This document shows positions 5,139 through 5,790 of a stretch of DNA of 5,790 nucleotides, in pieces (position 1 is the first letter of the stretch; every line of letters starts with the position of its first letter). The notes beneath the pieces were generated by a model. That model saw nothing but the letters and a program-made list of their open reading frames with translations. It ran no database searches and was not told the origin of the DNA. The stretch is from Gammaproteobacteria bacterium. Its GTDB lineage: Bacteria > Pseudomonadota > Gammaproteobacteria > Natronospirales > REEB76. The position numbers and the translations under genes were made by a program. The stretch spans positions 1-5,790 of the forward strand of contig DAHVFI010000211.1 in the NCBI GenBank assembly GCA_027317045.1. Direction: 5' to 3'.

Positions 5139-5790
5139 ATGTTTCAGGGCAGTATAGTGGCGCTGGTGACGCCGATGGCCGACGACGGTCGGGTGGATTT
5201 CACCGCGCTCGAAAACCTGGTGCACTGGCATGTGGCTGAGGGCACTGATGCCATCGTGGCCGTAGGCACCACGGGCGAGTCTGCCACCCTCGAAGCAGAC
5301 GAGCATATGCGCGTCTTGGACTGTTGCCTGCGGGCGGCCGCCGGGCGCATCCCGGTTATTGCCGGTACCGGTTCCAATTCCACGGCGCATGCTTTGGCCT
5401 TGACGCGCCTTGCCCAGGCGCGAGGCGTCGCAGCCGCGCTGGTGGTGGTGCCGTACTACAACAAACCTACCCAGGAAGGTCTTTATCGGCATTTCCGCAC
5501 GATCGCGGACGCAGTATCGTTGCCCCTGATTCTTTACAATGTACCGAGCCGCAGCGTCGTGGATATGTTGCCGGAAACCGTCGAACGTTTGGCCCTCATC
5601 CAAAATATCATCGGCATCAAAGAAGCCACCGGCAAACTTGAGCGGCTGGAGGAAATCCGCCGCCGCTGTGGCGAAGCTTTCCTGCTTATCAGCGGTGATG
5701 ACGCCACGGCCATGGAATTCATCCTGCGTGGCGGGCAGGGGGTTATTTCGGTGACTGCTAACGTGGCACCCAAGCTGATGCATGCCATGT
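5139..5790 (+). CDS. dapA: 4-hydroxy-tetrahydrodipicolinate synthase, C-terminal part beyond the right edge
   Basis: DapA condenses pyruvate with aspartate semialdehyde, the first committed step to diaminopimelate and lysine, in the cytoplasm as a tetramer. The 217 visible codons (of about 292) align without gaps to the E. coli numbering. They show SIVALVTPM (5-13), GTTGESATL (43-51) with Thr44 and Thr45, PYYNKPTQEG with Tyr107, LYNVPSR (132-138) with Tyr133 and Arg138, and the Schiff-base Lys161 in GIKEATG. SGDDATAMEF and GVISVTANVAP follow. The catalytic triad and lysine nucleophile are all present. Among the residues lining the allosteric lysine site, His56, Asn80 and Tyr106 are kept, but position 53 is Ala and position 84 is His instead of Glu. 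The ATG at 5139 matches the E. coli start and has GGGGA seven bases upstream. It is divergent from gcvR. Confidence 0.97.
   Translation, partial: MFQGSIVALVTPMADDGRVDFTALENLVHWHVAEGTDAIVAVGTTGESATLEADEHMRVLDCCLRAAAGRIPVIAGTGSNSTAHALALTRLAQARGVAAALVVVPYYNKPTQEGLYRHFRTIADAVSLPLILYNVPSRSVVDMLPETVERLALIQNIIGIKEATGKLERLEEIRRRCGEAFLLISGDDATAMEFILRGGQGVISVTANVAPKLMHAM

Noticed and set aside
5118..5783. 221-codon open frame on the minus strand
   Set aside because: It lies opposite dapA, which matches the known family residue by residue; the antisense product has no family features.

Overview
This is a compact, ordinary-looking chromosomal segment from a proteobacterium, most likely a non-enteric gammaproteobacterium. 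The moderate-to-high GC content, the outer-membrane proteins (a FadL porin and a BepA-type periplasmic protease) and the dapA / gcvR-bcp arrangement known from Escherichia coli all point that way. The genus cannot be told from the sequence alone. No mobile element, CRISPR array, tRNA or rRNA is visible.

Layout from left to right. Positions 1-814 (minus) hold the N-terminal half of a BepA-like M48 metalloprotease, cut by the window edge. Positions 832-957 are a short intergenic stretch with a candidate bepA promoter. A strong intrinsic terminator (958-983) ends a FadL-family outer-membrane transporter gene (1013-2395, minus). A 106-base gap with a candidate promoter separates it from a PIN-PhoH fusion ATPase (2502-3911, minus, GTG start). 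Sixteen bases upstream of that lies a Bcp/PrxQ peroxiredoxin (3928-4398, minus). Next is a 60-base gap crowded with TTGAT/ATCAA motifs, and then a two-ACT-domain GcvR-type regulator (4459-4989, minus). A 149-base divergent region (4990-5138) contains candidate promoters and an inverted repeat. It leads into dapA (5139 to the right edge, plus), cut by the window end. No gene-free stretch exceeds 150 bases.

Functionally, gcvR, bcp and phoH2 form a probable leftward operon (gaps of 60 and 16 bases). fadL has its own candidate promoter and a terminator, and bepA is a separate unit. dapA starts lysine/diaminopimelate synthesis and is read divergently from gcvR. FadL and BepA both concern the outer membrane: FadL is a beta-barrel client, and BepA-type proteases survey outer-membrane assembly. 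In E. coli the order is dapA, gcvR, bcp, then an unrelated block, then bepA. Here phoH2 and fadL occupy the place of that block.

I do not see a new biological system. The items most worth a second look are the TTGAT-motif cluster between gcvR and bcp, the perfect inverted repeats at gene boundaries, the peroxiredoxin without either usual resolving cysteine, and the altered lysine-site residues in DapA.
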